From the NCBI GenBank assembly GCA_030737875.1, contig CM060910.1:620075303-620139302 (forward strand): DNA of 64,000 nt. Direction: 5' to 3'. The DNA comes from Allium sativum (Eukaryota; Streptophyta; Magnoliopsida; Asparagales; Amaryllidaceae). Both the position numbers and the translations under genes were made by a program. This document shows positions 35,240-48,368 of this stretch, in pieces. Within the stretch, counting starts at the first letter, position 1. The number at the start of each line of letters is the position of its first letter. The notes beneath the pieces were generated by a model. It made no database searches. It saw only the letters and a list, made by a program, of their open reading frames with translations, and was not told the DNA's origin.

Positions 35240-38200
35240 AAATATTAATATCTGAAACTTCGACATACATACAAACCGTGCGAAATAGTAGTTTATTATA
35301 CAAAAATTATCAAGTACAACATAATTTAGATATATAGCTACATAGGTTACTTTACTAACAAAATACCGGACGATATTAATGATAACTGAAACAATTGCAA
35401 TAAAACAACACAATGAAGCCTTGAGAGTAGTTTTATTCTATGCATTTTGGTAATATTTTCCCAAAATAGCAAGAATAACTTGGAAAATTTTACAAAATTG
35501 CATGTTAATAAATTCTTTGCCATCCTTATGAAGTTTTCCAATAAAGTTGGGTTGAAAAATTTTATATCAGTTAATTTGCCATGACATAGTTTAAAAGGTA
35601 TAGTTGAAATAATTTAGTGTTTACCTTTGTAGTATTAATAAATTAGTTGAAAGAAGTAACAACAAATTTTTTTATTATCTTCTAGAACCTCATGGTTCAG
35701 ATTATTACATATATTAAAGGAAATGGAAAGTAAGGAACAATGATATCTCAAAGAATTGTTTGAAAATACGTAAACGTGTCAATTTTCCTAATGGTGACAG
35801 GCCCGACACGAAGTTAAACAATGGAATACAATATAAGAAACATGTTTTTTTGTTCTGTTATTCAAAATAGATACTACACAAAATTAAGAATAAACTAAAG
35901 TGCAATGTACTCGAACATATCATATGCTTTATGGATGAAACATTTAATATTATTGTCGTCATAAATCAAATAAAACAAAAGATATAAAAATATGGTACCT
36001 CTTTTCCACCCAATATATGACATATCTAGAGGAATGAGTTGCTTAATTTAAATAAGACAATGTTTCTAAATTTAGAAATTAAATCTAATCGATACATTTC
36101 TACACCCACTTTATAGAAGTTAGAACGTTTGCTTTTGCCGAATTGTCTTCTGTTACGAAGATGAAATATGAGTTGATCCTAAAAAGTCCAAAATATGAAT
36201 TTTAAAGACAGAAATAGCTTGAATAGCGGCTTAACTATGAGTGACCAGAACATTATACAGTATACAATTCTGATAGCTTAGATCAAAGGAATTTATTCAA
36301 TGAATAAATTTGAATTGAAGCTTCTTTAAATATGCTTTATCTGATTGAATTTTAACTTATATTAAAGTGTTCTTCACTATTTTGTTTGCTATAAATTCAA
36401 GCTTTACAGTCAAGATAATACATAGTTTTAGGAATGCAGTTTTCAACTTGTCTTTATACTGGTAAAATTACTCTATTCAAGTGATACTAAAGGAATTTAA
36501 CATATGAAATTTCCAAGTAGTTAATTTAAATTAACAATTTATACTTTGTTAATATAGATAATTGATAGAAAAATTTTCTAGGAAATAACTCAAAAGGCAG
36601 TTAACACGGCATTGAAATTTATATTCTTTTAAAATAGACAACTGATAGAAAAAATTTCTAGCAAATATCTAAAAGAGTAGTTAATTAGTCATCATAAATG
36701 CCATTTAATTCTCAAAAACTCAATTGAGTGGTTCAAGAAACATAACTATATGGCCATGGTGAAATTGAACTCACTTTCATGTATTAAATAAACAATAATA
36801 TATGAACTTTGAAAATTCAAATTTTGGTTGATTTTATATTTCATATACGTCCACCCAACTATAAATAAGATTAAACATAGGAAAAACTAATGGTTATAGG
36901 CAGTATTCTTCTTGTTAAGTTAACATAAAAAACTCCGCTCCAGGTTTATTGTCATATAAATGCCAAACAAACGCAAATAAACTATTCTTTTTGGCAAATT
37001 GAAGTGATTAGTCGCCACGAAGGCCATTTTATTCTTGCAAAGAAAGATGAATAGTTAATTATAACTTTCCTTTATTCGGAAGGAATTTAAATAGTAGAAA
37101 CCCTTTAAATCCTCTGTTGGTCATTTGTAAGTAAAATTAACAATCAAAATTGATTGTTTTACAATCACGAACTTCCAAAAGGTTAAGCCTGTTTTAGCCA
37201 TAAGATTTGAAATATAAATGAGGTTGCTTGCAGTGATTTAAAATTTAGTTCTATTATTTGTATAAAAAAAGTCTGTTTATTTAATTTACTTAATTTACCA
37301 TATCATGAATATAATTCATTTAATAAGATATTTACAATAGTCAGCATTACAAATTCAAAACTTCAAAAATTCCAAAAGTATGGTTATAGTAGAACTATTA
37401 TAAGCTTACATTGATGATTAAAAAAGAAATATTATGGCTCAAAAAGGTTCTAATGAGTTGTCTTAGAAAAGTTAGGAAAGAAAAATAGTAGCAACTAATA
37501 CATTTTGATCAAATTATTTATTTGACAAATAAAATAAACTTACATAAAAACTGGTCTCTAAAAATACTATAAAATCTTGCATAGTCATGAATAAAATGGT
37601 AGCAAAAAGATGTTAAATAATGTAAGATAATTAAATGCTTTCACCTTCAATCATGCCTTGAATATCAATCTCAAAAGCGGAAACAAATCTGTGATATTTT
37701 TTTAGTTAGTGGAAGTTAGGCTGAATTAGTGCTGCGGTTATAACTTACTACTCTGAATAGAGAAGCACTTTAAATGAATTTTCTTTCCCCAGTACATTCA
37801 ATGGTTTTTAATTTATACAGTTAACAGTACAATTTTTCAATATGGCATCCATAGACAATCGAAGATTTTACGGTGCAATAAGATGTCAATTAAGTGTCAT
37901 AATAACCAATTAAATGAAATGACATAAAATAGTAAATAACAATAACACAACACAATCAAATTAATCATTCAATAATATAATTAGTCAACATAATGTCTAT
38001 CAATAATTAATGTAAATTTCATACCTCAACTGAAACAATGAAAATTTTAAGTTATATTCGCATAAAATCCATTCTAACTTATATATGTAAAATAGAAATA
38101 TCAAATTCAAATCTCCATTCCAAAAAATTAGATTTCAGGTTTACTACAATTAATGTCAAATCAAATTCACATTCAATTAAATTCCATAATATGATGCATT

Positions 38201-38909
38201 ATCAATTTCGTATTTCAATCCAGTATGATATGATTCCAAATTATTTCATAAAAATACACTAATCGTGAATTCAAAACTGAATTTTTTCCCTTTTCAAATT
38301 AGATTTGAATCCACTGCTTCTTTCCTTTGTCTTGTTTATTGATCCCCTTCCTTAATTTAGATTACAAAGGATGGGAGGGTTTCTTCTTATTTTCTATACC
38401 TACGGTGGCCACAAATTAGAGAACAAACCAGCGGCTCAAAACATTATTATATCTAAGGAATGAGATTTTCACAGTTAAAAATGGAATTATTTTACAATTA
38501 AAAGTTAACTTATAAAACAAAATTCACTTATTAGCGACAGAAGCCATAATATATATGCAGCAAACTTCTTTTTTTTTTTTCCCCCATCCTGAAAGCAAAC
38601 TTTTCTTTCTCTGTCAGCCAGGTTTCGTTTCTTTTTCTTTTCTCAATATATTTGTTGTTGCTTATAAGTGAAATTGGATATGCACAACTCTAGTTTACGT
38701 TAGTAATGCTATAGATCTTACCTTGCTTCTCTATGAGCTGAACAACCTAGACAATCACACATATATTTGTCGTCGTTGTTGTTGTTGCCTAAATGAATTG
38801 ATATATGATTAATCGTTCCAGTAATTAATTGTACAAAAATTATGTTTTGCTAAGCGAAGTTGGTTAAACAATGATGATTGACTAATTAGACTTTCATGAT
38901 TCATTGTGC

Positions 38910-38935
38910 TTTTTTTTTTTTTTTTTTTTTTTTTT
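38910..38935. repeat. Poly-T run
   Basis: 26 consecutive T. It could be the reversed poly-A tail of a retroposon, but no body is recognisable next to it. Confidence 0.9.
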
Positions 38936-39277
38936 ACTGATTATCAATACAAGCTGTGAAAATGTTTGGATAGAATGGTTTTCCGCGCAAAACATGCTCG
39001 TCTGCATGGGAGCTGTATGTAACGACTGAAAATATTTTCTCATTACTGCTAGTGAGGCTCATGTCTGATTTGTATTCATCTGTGTTAATTGTTTTGTTAG
39101 TGGGGATCAAAAAGCATATTGCCAGGTAATACTCATCTGAAAACCAGTGGCAAGTACATCAGCTAAGGTCAAACATGTTGTTGATGAGTTTTACCTAAGA
39201 CAAAATTTTGAAATATCAAGGTCCCTAGGTCTTTGAATTTGAATTGATAAAAAGATTATTTTGATGGTTGAATTGAC

Positions 39278-39364
39278 GACTCAAGGCCGTCGAGCGAAGA
39301 ATTTTATTATTGTGTTTGAAATGGAATTCGCTTGAGATGTTTGTAGAAAGGGCATTGTTAGAAC
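39278..39364. repeat. Direct duplication, left copy
   Basis: ACTCAAGGCCGTCGAGCGAA to GGCATTGTTAGAAC. The copy at 40030-40117 is similar along its length. The hAT-type element lies between the two copies. Confidence 0.85.
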
Positions 39365-40020
39365 CAAGGTTTTAAATTCCGGATTCCGTTTCCGTTCCGG
39401 TCGTTGCAACTTCCTAAATTTTCCGTTCCGTTTCGGAAATCCCGGTATTTCCGTTGTAATTCCGGTTCCGTTATTTTCAAAACATTGTCATATGAAAACG
39501 TTAGGCAGTACATAAATTTGTGAAGAAATTGCTTACGTTTAGATATTCGGTTTATTTTTTGAGTTTAACATGATCCAATCCCTTTTATGAAATAGAGTAA
39601 AAAAGCCCAGCCCAAATATAAAATCTTATCTGTAATTCTCAAATCAGCGTCTTCTCCTTCCACAAATGATTACACCGATTTCCTCCTCCTGCCAATATCC
39701 CCCTACCTACGTCTCACTTTCTTTCCTTATCTTCTTCTAAAACAAGCTTTGCTCGATATTTCTTCTACAAAGCTCGGTCTTTTAAATGGACTCAAAAATT
39801 GAGCGATGAATCTGATTTGCTGCTTGCCATTGTCGCTCTCAGCTCCAATTTGCTTTATTTTGTCGCAATAATACACAGATAAGTACAAATCGTTCGCTTA
39901 ATTACATCTGAAAGGTTTGAGAAAACGGAACGGAAATTTCATAGAATCCGGTCCGGTCAGTGCCGGAACCGGAACGGGATGGCCGGATTTCCGGCACGCC
40001 GGCCGGAACTTCGAACCTTG
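39365..40020. mobile_element. Non-autonomous hAT-type element
   Basis: 656 bp with terminal inverted repeats CAAGGTTTTAAATTCCGG and CAAGGTTCGAAGTTCCGG (the second read from the other end, 16 of 18 positions equal). It is flanked by a perfect 8-bp duplication GTTAGAAC (39357-39364 and 40021-40028). An 8-bp duplication with CAAGG-type ends is the hAT superfamily pattern. The subterminal regions hold clusters of TTCCGTTCCG-like motifs on both sides, as expected for transposase-binding repeats. No transposase is encoded. Confidence 0.85.
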
Positions 40021-40029
40021 GTTAGAACA

Positions 40030-40117
40030 ACTCAAGGCCGTCGAGCAAAGAATTTTACTATTGTGTTTAAAATGGGATTTGCTTGAAATAACGTTTGTAG
40101 AAAGGGCATCATTAGAA
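40030..40117. repeat. Direct duplication, right copy
   Basis: Matches 39278-39364. An open frame at 39917-40198 crosses from the hAT element into this copy and beyond, which argues that it is fortuitous. Confidence 0.85.
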
Positions 40118-40419
40118 AGATATCAGTTTCTGAAGAGTGAATCTTTGGCTGAAAGTTTCATTGAACTGCGAAATGTACTCCCAAGAAGAGATATCTAAAG
40201 CTCCCAAAGAGATACCAAGAATGGCAGCAATGCTTATGACTTGGTAGCTTGTATAGATGAATACATGGCCTATTGTGTTTACACACGTATCTAGAGTGCA
40301 TATTTCATTGTTATATTCCAGTATAACACTGAGTATTTAAATACTTTGATTTCTATTTGAGTGTTTTATTTCGTGATAAATTATACTTGTTGCACAATCT
40401 ACTGTTTATGCATTATATA

Positions 40420-40422
40420 TGC

Positions 40423-40462
<40 letters not shown>
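40420..40462. repeat. (AT)n microsatellite
   Basis: Nearly pure AT dinucleotides after two GCATTATATAT units. Confidence 0.95.
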
Positions 40463-40463
<1 letters not shown>

Positions 40464-40564
40464 TAGTGTATGGTAACTTGAGTGTTTTTAAATATATATT
40501 TTTCAATAATATATTCATAATAGTGGTGGTTGTTATATAGTGTCTCAATTTCTTTTGTGCATTT

Positions 40565-42015
40565 ACTAGTGTATAACCCGTGCGTTGCACACAATAATGT
40601 TGTTAACAGTAATAAATGTATTTTAGTTATTGTTAAAGAAAGTATGTTGTAAACAACTTTTGAAACTTTATTGTAATATATCAATTATAAACTAAACTGA
40701 TATTCAATTATCGCTAATTGCATATAACTCTATCTATTAATGTCTTATTTGCAAAAAATAAATGAAGTATTTTTTTTAATAATGCATATGCAAATAACTT
40801 GTGTTATTAAGGTATATTTATAATTATATGTATGAGTGTAAACGACTTCACCATTATTGTTGTATAGTTTTTCTAAGTACGTTCAACACTCATTTTTTTG
40901 TAAAAATATATAGTTGAAGAAATGAATTTTAAATAATTTATAGGCAACACAACTAATCCAATTAAAGAGATGAAGGTAAAATATATAAATAAATCTAAGA
41001 AAAGATTTGTATGTATATGTAGTAGATATCTTTTATTTATTAGTAATTTTAGTTTTTAAACAATTTTATCTTTGTAGTCAATCATATATTTCATGTTATT
41101 GTAAGGGTCATATTTCCAATTGCAATAATTGCACGTTATGCAGGATCAACTTGAGTTGTTATTTAGGTATGGTTTACAACTTATTGAATGAAGGAATGTT
41201 AATATTTTTTTTATGAATTAGCTTATGCATTCACATTTTAATGCTGTAAAATATGAATTTGTATTTTAAAAGTTGCTAAAAATAAAATTGGATTATGTAA
41301 TGAACAATAACATTTTTTGGACAAATGAATTGAAAATTAAAAAAGATATTATATTTAAGTTTACTCTTATGTTATTCATTTGAATCAAGAAATTATAACA
41401 TTATTATTTTAATTGTATATATAGGATATTGTATATATTGAAATTATCATGTTTTTTTTAGCATTTATTAGATATATTAATAAATGATAGTTAATCAAAT
41501 ATTTAAGTAGTTTAAATTTAGGGTTTACATAATTAATTAAATATGTGGACTTCTTCATAACATATTAAGAGAGAACTAAGAAAAGTTTCGAAGTAATTGT
41601 AAAAAATGATTAAATTACGTTGAAGTTAATGAAATTCTGCATTTTAGTATATTATAGACTTATGAACGAATTATAATAAATAGATTTGTTATTATCGTTA
41701 ATGTTTATAATTTGTGTTATGCAATTTATATATTTTTGTATCTAAATGGCTTTTTTTACTTCCACTTACTGTTGTTTAACTTTTACATTGAAATATAATC
41801 GATAAATTGCTTTGAAATTTCTTTGATTTCATTAGATTTTTTTTACACTAAAGTTCATTTCATTATTTTCTTCAAATTATGATCTAGCGTAAATTAAACA
41901 ATTAAAATTTGATGTATGCTTAGCATAATACATTGAACATCACATGTTTATCTATGTATATTTGACAATTTCTTTTACATATATATGACATGCAACACAT
42001 GGGTCTAATACTAGT
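40565..42015. mobile_element. Possible Helitron-like or inverted-terminal element
   Basis: The ends are inverted: ACTAGTGTATAACCCGTGCG at 40565 and, from the other end, ACTAGTATTAGACCCATGTG at 42015. The left end read on the minus strand gives GTGCAACGCAC, a hairpin, about ten bases before CTAG. This resembles Helitron 3' termini (hairpin plus CTRR). The interior is AT-rich without genes. No clear target duplication is seen, so the class remains open. Confidence 0.4.
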
Positions 42016-43255
42016 AAGGAAATGGAATCAACAACAAAAAAGCACTGAATGAAAATTAAATTTTATAAATGTTGATAGTTTAATAAATAGGAAGGAAAAT
42101 GAATTGATCCACTTCTTAAAATTTAGTTCATTTCTTAACTGAAAATAAAATTGTGATCTTGGCTGATACAAGTATATGGAACTGGAGTTATGGCGATGCT
42201 TATTGAGAATGGCTTCGCAATTTCATCAAATGGCAGACAAACTAGCAAATGTGCCATGTTTTTTTAATTCAGTTTTCTCATTCAATATGTATATATTTGT
42301 AGTTTTTTTTTTTGTATTGATTTTAATTTGCAGGAGATGATCTTCGGGTCATGATTAATGATGAATCAGTTAAGGTGATTGAAATTTGTGGAATCTAGAT
42401 TGCGCAATCTAGAAACGCACAAGATGTTTAGAGATATGTCGACATATGGAATATTTTGCAATAACAAAGGTTAGTTAGTATCAAACGGGTTCATAATATC
42501 TTAAGGCTAAGCCCTTTTCTTTACTTTAGTAAATTTTACAATTGGATTTAAATACTAAATAGAATAAAGTAGTCATAATTCATATTTATATAACAAATCG
42601 TTCAATCATGAGTGTCGTTTTTATCTACTCAATTTTACACTGTAATTTAGTTGTGGTTGAAATTTCCATTTCAATTTGAAGTATAAATCATTATTTAGTT
42701 GCCTCCCATTAAGAACCAAAATTTTGATCCCATTAATATTCCTAAAAGCTTTAGTAAATTCTAGCGATATTTGTTGTTTTTAGGGTTTTATTATCTTGGG
42801 TCTGTTTATCTTTTTTTCTTAATTCGCATTGCATATTTGTGTTGTTATTTTTCAGAAAAAGTATATTAAATTGTTATTTTTGAAAAGTTAGCATATATAT
42901 TGGATATTTTCAAGGACATTTTTTATTATTGATTTCAAGCTTCTTTTTTCTTGTTTTCTACCATAAATCATAATCAGTTTGTTTTGATTTTTTTCATGTC
43001 ATTATATCGAAAAAGTTTTTTGGTTACTGAATTTGAAAAATGGTGATACATGGTACCAAAATATATTTACATTTTCTTTTTTGCTTATAAATTATAAGAG
43101 ATGAAATTGCATTTCCACTATATTAGCTAGCTATAATAAGAAAGGGATTTTATTCAAAAGAAATCTCAAAATAATAAGATTAGCTGATCATAAGTTAACA
43201 ATCATTATTCTTAGAATTGATATCTTAATTTTTTTTGAACAATAAAAATAAACTA
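42016..43255. other. AT-rich spacer with possible gene relics
   Basis: No gene is called. At 42325-42336 the sequence TTTAATTTGCAG followed by GAGATGATCTTCGGGTCATG looks like a splice acceptor and exon start, but the frame closes within about 65 bp. I do not recognise the product. Confidence 0.35.
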
Positions 43256-43345
43256 GCATGTGTAGCTCAGTTGGTTAGCGTTGTCTAGTGAACGTGGAAT
43301 GAAGTCCCATGAGATCGTAGGCTCGAGTTCTAGCAAGCCGAGCTA
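43256..43345 (+). other. tRNA-like sequence, possible SINE head
   Basis: GTGTAGCTCAGTTGGTTAGC (near 43260) fits a tRNA D-arm and pol III A box. GGCTCGAGTTC at 43320-43330 is close to a B box. The spacing fits a tRNA-derived promoter. The acceptor ends do not pair, so it is not a functional tRNA gene. A tRNA-derived SINE is the simplest reading. Confidence 0.45.
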
Positions 43346-43424
43346 TGTAACACTTAAGACATGAAGCAATTATATTTCGAAAAGGTGAGAATGATTAAAA
43401 ACTTATGTTATATGTAAAGATACG

Positions 43425-44190
43425 TACCTTTTATAGTCCCATCACATCATTCGTGTGCTAAACATGTCATTACTATCCTAATGTTCATAAAATCAATCAC
43501 ATTATGAGATACACCAGAATCGTTAGAGAAATATCTGAAATAACTCGTTCAAAAATAAAACGTATTAATATGATTTTAATTTATATATTAAAAGTACTAT
43601 ATATAAATGTGTTTTGTTTGTGTTTTTTTAATATACCCTACAATGCGCACTAAAACTTCGGCTCCAGAGCCCATTGCATATAACAACGAGAGCTTGGTGG
43701 TTGACTGATAATCGTCTCTGGTATAGTGAACTTTCATCTTAGTTTGCTCGTCCACCTTTTGATCTAGAAGAGGATCAAATATCTTTAGGGCTCTATTAGA
43801 TAGGTGATATCTTAGTTATTCACAATATGGTTCTATTTTTTCATCTTTTAGTATAACATATGCACATGTAAATGCACATAAAATCATTAAAAATAATAAT
43901 CACATACGTTGTCTCGGTATTCTACCACTAAAATTTCAACGCCTACTGCATGTGTGTTAGTATTTGTCTGCAACCAATTTTTCACCTCATTTTTGAATAC
44001 ATAGACATCGTGAAGGCTATTATGCCTCATAATAAATGAGGAAAGCTAATTAGTTGTTTTTGTTTATTATATAAACTGCATCAAAATTGTTTTTTTTTTA
44101 CGAATGATATCATAAAGTATAATGTACGGTGTTGTAGCTAGGGTAGGAGCTATTTAATCTATATACTAGCACATTAGTAAGGTATGGAGC
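43425..44190 (+). repeat. Inverted duplication, left arm
   Basis: Pairs with 44205-44990 read in reverse, with visible divergence (roughly a fifth to a quarter of positions by eye). On the minus strand the arm carries exon-like pieces. One is near 43990-43900, with TTGCAG before and GTATGT after. The other is about 43835-43635 and is open for YHLSNRALKIFDPLLDQKV and onward to KLSLLYAMGSGAEVLVRI. I do not recognise the protein. Confidence 0.75.
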
Positions 44191-44204
44191 ATCATAAAAG
44201 AAGG

Positions 44205-44990
44205 TTTGGTACGTTGGGCCATATGAATCGTACAGTGTTGCTGCTCTAGTATATAGATTGAGTAGTGCTTACCCTATGCTACAACACCGTACAATGCACT
44301 TTATGATAACACTTGTAAGAAAAACAGTTTTTATGCATTTTGTATAATAAAAAAACAGCTAATTACCTTTTCTTGTTTATTATACAGCATATTAGCCTTC
44401 ATGATGTCTATCTATTCAAAAAATAATGTGAGAATTTGATTGTAGATAAATGCTAACACACATGCAGTTTGCGTTGAAATTAGTGGCAGGATTCCGAGAC
44501 AAGGTATGTAATTATTATATATTTTTAATGGTTTCATGTACATTTACGTACACATATGTAATATTAAAAGACGGAAAAACAAAACAATACTGTAAAGAAC
44601 TAAGAGATCATCTATCTAATAAAGCCCAAAAGTATTTGACCTCCTTTGGATCAGAAGGTGGACGAGCGAAATAAGACAAAAGTTCGCTATGGATGAGACA
44701 ATTATCAGTCGTCCACCAAGCTCCCATTGCTATATGCAATGAGCATAGGAGACGAAGTTTTAGTGCACATGGTAGTGTACATTAAAGAAAACATATATAA
44801 AACACAATTGTATATGATAATTTTAAATTTGTATACTAAAATATTATTAATACATATTATTTTTGAACTGGTTATTTCATATATTTCTTTGATGGTCCTT
44901 GTGTATATCATCATGTGATTGATTTTATGAAGTTTAGGATAGAAATGACATGTTTAGAACATAAACTATGTGGCGGGACAATAAAAGGCA
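44205..44990 (-). repeat. Inverted duplication, right arm
   Basis: The reverse copy of 43425-44190, with only a few tens of bases of spacer around 44191-44204. The exon-like pieces are on the plus strand. HMQFALKLVAGFRDK ends at a GTATGT donor-like site near 44504. A second segment at 44580-44790 corresponds to the longer frame in the left arm but is interrupted by stops. A transcript through both arms would form a long hairpin. Confidence 0.75.
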
Positions 44991-45058
44991 CCGTTAGGGA
45001 AATCCATGACTCTAAAGTTAAAAATACATGCTCTAACACCACTTGTGGGATCTAAATT

Positions 45059-48000
45059 TGTGACACCCCACGTCCGTTAGTGTCACTCACTAAGGGAATG
45101 CATTAAGTTTCGTGAAGCGCTATAGGTAAACACACACGGAATAATTACAAGACAAATATAAATAAGACAGCAGCGGAAAATTTAAAATTTTATTTCAACC
45201 ATAAAAAAAATACAGTGGTCCACAATTTCATAAGTCACAATAACCATTACAATAAAATAACTTCTGTCTTGCTTCATCAGAGTACATAAGTAAATAAAAA
45301 GCATCATGCCACAATTAAAAGAGTTAAGCCATAGTAGAGACAAGAACTTGAGCCATACTTCAGAGATAGCTCCTAGCAAGATAGGCATATAAAGTGAATA
45401 AGAGAGAGATCACTACATAATGGAAGGTGTGACAAGGTAAGCAAGATAAAGTGCATGTGCCTCACTAATGATTACTCTGCACTATTACTAGTATAACTGA
45501 AATGAGATGATCCCTTCCGCTATGAGTTGGTCGGCTTAGGTCATACGTCCAAGTATACCCTAACCACTACCCTAATCGATCGGCGCCCTACTCCGTAGAT
45601 ATCCTGTGTTGGCCCCATAGTTGGAGGCATCACTTTCTAAAGTGGCAACCCAAGATGTGCACAACCATATCTACTGCTGTCATGGTCATCTTAGCCCCCT
45701 TTGCCCAGCCCATGAACGCACATGTCCCCGGTCGGTTTGCACCGCCCACACCGTCCGTCTCGTTTGGATCTCTTACAATCAATAAGTAAGTGTGCCCTTT
45801 CTTCGCCTAGTACGGAGTTCTTTACTTAATACAACTCCGGGTTACTGACTGAAATGGGTCCCACACAATATGATATAAGCTCTCTCTCTCTTGTCTTGTA
45901 TCCCCACTAGGTTTTCCATTGACTATATATACCCTTAGATGTCTTTAATTACATAGCCCTATACCAGTTATAAGCCAGTTATGCTTACCCTAAAGGGGTG
46001 TCTTTAATTACATAACTCCAATCTTTCTACCGGTTATGCTTACCTATAACTGTCTTTAATACATAACCCCCATTCTTCCGACCGGTTATGCTTACCTATA
46101 GGTGTCTTTAAAACGTAACCCTATCATTTCTACAAGTTATGTTAACCCTAAAAGGTGTGTTTAATTTCATAACTTTATTATTTCCACCGATTATGTATGC
46201 CACTAGGTGTCCTTAATTACATAACCTTATCGAGTTAAGTTTGTGGGACTATATATGCTAATATTACCCACCTACCCAAGATTTACTTAACACTCCTACT
46301 GATTCAAGCATGTTTATTTAACGGTTAAGTCTGTGAGCCTATATATACTAATATTACCCACCTATCCAAGATTTACTTAACCCTCCTCCCACAGATCCAA
46401 TCAATTTACTTAACCCTAATCTTATTTCATAATCATACAATTCCTATGGATTAGATTTGGTTAAGTTGTCCAATTCATTACCATGTCCATTTATGGTTTC
46501 ATAATGGGCCAGACCTCCCACATTAGGCCTACAACATGTGGATGCTAGATATGGCGGTCAGGTCCGGGCAGACTTATTCCATAGTTGGGCCTAATCTCGT
46601 GTCATAGCCCGACTCGTATTTACATACTTAGACATCCCACATTAGGTTCAACATTAATGGCTTCTGAATATGCCGGTCGGGTTCGGGCGGACTTCCACCA
46701 CTAATGCAACCTAACCTCGTGTCATTAGTGCAATTACAATTCCTAATTGTAATTACTAAACATTTCATTTTTAATTAATTTACCAATTAATTAATCCTTT
46801 CCTTTTGTAGGTGTCAATACTTATTTTACCCAATAATTTGAATTACATGTCCAAAAATGTTCATATTCAAATTATGCCATTTTTAACCTTTTTTCCCCCG
46901 TTCCTTAACTAGCGCCCTCACAAAATTGGCAACATGCCTAGGCTAAACAATAGTCTAGTCATAAATGATAATAGGGAAAATATTGGAAATATAACTAAAA
47001 TGATCCTCTTTGCATAAACATAAACTTATCATGATAACAAGGTGAGTGGACATGTAATTTTCATCATAACAAGATGAACATAAAACTAGTGAACATAACA
47101 TGATGTTTCAATAAGCATAGTAAGATCTAAATCAACAGTTTAGATGTCCAATTTGTTTAGATCTAACATGATAACACATGGTGATAGATTAGACCCCATG
47201 ATTTCGATCTAGAGGTTAAAATAGATCTAACGTGATAACACAAGGTGATAATTTAGATATCACTAACAATTTCAATGTCCGCATAAATAAATCTACTAGT
47301 TTAGAAATAGATCCACATAAATCCACATCATAACATGCCATAAAAGTTACAATTTAGATTCAATCCTAACCAATTCAAGGTGGCATATGTTCATGATTTA
47401 CATAAATGATTAGGTCTGTCCAATGACATAACTATTCAAATTAACAGATTCATATTAACCACAATATAGTTACAAACCAAGATCCAAAATAATAACATAG
47501 TAAAATAATCACCATTGAATTCGATCTAAAGAAATAGATCTATCATGACATAGCAAAGCAATCACAATTGAATTGGATCTGAATATATAGATCTATCATG
47601 ACATAGCAGAATAATCACAATTGAATTGGATCCAAAGAAATGTATCTATCATGACATAGCAGAATAATCACAAAGAAATAGATCTATTATGACATAGTAT
47701 CAGATATGATAATAGCATAGATTCATGGTTTACACATATCCAAATCACAGTCTTTCATAAATTTACTTTTATTTATCTAAACCTAAAAGCAACTAGAACT
47801 CACAGCGTTATGTTTAGAGAATAGAGAGAATGGATCTTGAATTCTGAATTTGATTTGCAAAGTATGTAGTTGTAGAAAACGGTTCAGTTCGCACCCCAGC
47901 AGCATATGGCCTCCATGGCTTCCAATGAAGAAAATACGAGAAATAGCCACATATTTATAGCTGCAGAGCCCTCTGAAACCGACAACAACCTCAGCCCTAG

Positions 48001-48368
48001 GTGTGTCGACACCCCAGTGGGTGGGTCGACCCCTAGGTCGACACCCCTCTTGGGGGTTCGACCCCCTAGAGCGGAAATTTTGGCACTCAGACGAAATTTT
48101 CAAATTCGAAAGGTTTTGGATAGAATTCTGACTCAGCACTGACTCATCTCTGACTCATACACATGTATATAATTTTTCTGCGTGTACAAACATAAAACCC
48201 TCATTACTTCCTTATACTGTGTCCGTTTTACGCAAACCAAGTGCCTATCTTGACCAGAATTTCAAGATGGATGCAATGGTGCAATCCGTTTCCTCTGATT
48301 CTGAATATTAAATTAATTGTTATTTAATTTATTCCCTTTTAGTGTTGTTAAAAAATCGGGGTGTTACA
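45059..48368 (-). repeat. F2 3' LTR
   Basis: A 3,310-bp Ty3-gypsy LTR. Read on the minus strand it starts TGTAACACCCCG at 48368 and ends GGGGTGTCACA at 45059. The partner LTR starts at 62268. Compared with it this copy lacks about 150 bp near 45385. It carries a GTCGAC cluster (48006-48065) about 0.3 kb from its start. The five bases beyond its end, AAATT (45054-45058), would be the target duplication, but the other copy is outside the window. Confidence 0.88.
48006..48065 (-). promoter_or_regulatory. GTCGAC cluster in F2 LTR
   Basis: GTCGAC or GTCGA occurs four times in 60 bp (GTGTCGACACC, GGGTCGACCCC, GGTCGACACC, GGTTCGACCCC). Position and composition match the F1 cluster although the surroundings differ. 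Confidence 0.5.

Larger units (their letters stand above)
34048..39356. other. AT-rich spacer without recognised genes
   Basis: No open frame over about 110 codons and no recognisable domain. It contains the dinucleotide runs listed separately. Many short poly-A and poly-T stretches are present. I cannot assign it to an element family. Confidence 0.6.

Noticed and set aside
39917..40198. 93-codon frame crossing the hAT element end
   Set aside because: It joins transposon terminus, target duplication and host repeat. A fortuitous frame.
43261..43335. Functional tRNA gene
   Set aside because: The acceptor ends do not pair and the anticodon arm is not convincing. Kept only as a tRNA-like SINE head.
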